Assembly (NCBI RefSeq): GCF_020164585.1
Contig: NZ_JAIQZF010000002.1
Span: forward strand, 124,001-188,000
Source: Psychroflexus curvus
GTDB taxonomy: Bacteria > Bacteroidota > Bacteroidia > Flavobacteriales > Flavobacteriaceae
DNA length: 64,000 nt
Direction of reading: 5' to 3'
The translations under genes and the position numbers were made by a program. A model generated the notes under the pieces. It was not told the DNA's origin, searched no databases, and saw only the letters and a list, made by a program, of their open reading frames with translations. Each line of letters begins with the position of its first letter. Position 1 is the first letter of the stretch. Shown piece by piece: positions 63,816 to 64,000 of the stretch.

Positions 63816-64000
63816 ATCCTATTTTATTAAAGCCTGACTTCTTCAATTGTTGTTTATCAGGTTTCGGAGGTAGGGCTGTGGTTTTTTATTACCCTTAGAT
63901 CATATCAGGACAGACTTGGGCCAAGAGATACAAAAGCTCGCGGAGTAATTTCATTTAAGTCAAATCCCATTAGGAATCGCTTCAATAAGTTGTTTTGTGT
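63816..64000. other. Right edge, no gene assigned
   Basis: A weak inverted repeat (near 63833 with 63858) may end the tonB transcript. A minus-strand frame is open from the right edge to a stop at 63905 (31 codons), too short to judge. Confidence 0.3.

Noticed and set aside
63905-64000. Minus-strand gene end at the right edge
   Set aside because: Only 31 codons are visible before the stop, with no recognisable motif, so it cannot be told from chance.

Overview
The window is AT-rich, tightly packed chromosomal DNA from a member of the Bacteroidota, almost certainly a marine-type Flavobacteriaceae. The reasons are gliding/type IX secretion genes (porZ, sprE/porW), lineage-specific families (DUF6341, DUF6427, DUF4254, a THC0290_0291-like protein, DUF5687, a DUF6168-like protein), paired TonB-dependent receptors, an ATP synthase operon without atpD/atpC, and promoters of the Bacteroidota type (TAnnTTTG, sometimes with an upstream TTG). 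No rRNA, tRNA, CRISPR array, complete insertion sequence or prophage was seen.

Layout. 1-1.1 kb: end of a thioredoxin-like gene, then a decayed toxin-antitoxin pair. 1.1-12.1 kb (minus strand): LysE exporter, recJ, a RecB/AddB-type nuclease, OmpA with calcium-binding repeats, kbl and a RecB/AddA-type helicase, so recombination-repair genes are interleaved with housekeeping genes. 12.2-22.8 kb: superoxide dismutase; an envelope cluster (heptosyltransferase-like GT9, DUF4254, DUF6427) facing DUF6341 and purD; a CapK-like ligase; pdeM; an HD hydrolase; plsC; bacilliredoxin; a TerB-DnaJ protein; recO. 22.8-34.2 kb: porZ, gdhA, an outer-membrane protein, metB, hemF, accC-accB, an antiquitin-type aldehyde dehydrogenase and 3-hydroxyanthranilate dioxygenase.

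34.2-35.45 kb is a low-density scar with a nonsense-split kinase-like gene of mobile-element type and small repeats. 35.5-38.8 kb holds two tandem M14 carboxypeptidase paralogues, one of which has lost the whole catalytic set. 38.9-49.9 kb (plus strand): an ABC exporter, sprE/porW, a bactofilin and the ATP synthase operon (atpZ, DUF6168-like, atpB, E, F, H, A, G) with an intrinsic-terminator-like hairpin between atpE and atpF. 50-58.8 kb: an M23 lipoprotein and two TonB-receptor transcription units that share a 29-bp upstream element containing an 11-bp-period direct repeat; the second unit includes a modular lipoprotein. 58.9-63.8 kb: an AlbA_2-domain protein with a PPP-type phosphatase, dxs interrupted in frame by four 27-bp repeats, and a TonB energy transducer.

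The strongest leads are the repeat-invaded dxs, the shared PHO-box-like element of the two TonB units, the carboxypeptidase/pseudo-carboxypeptidase pair, the mid-operon terminator in atp, and the two decayed accessory loci. No large, clearly new multi-gene defence or biosynthetic system is visible.
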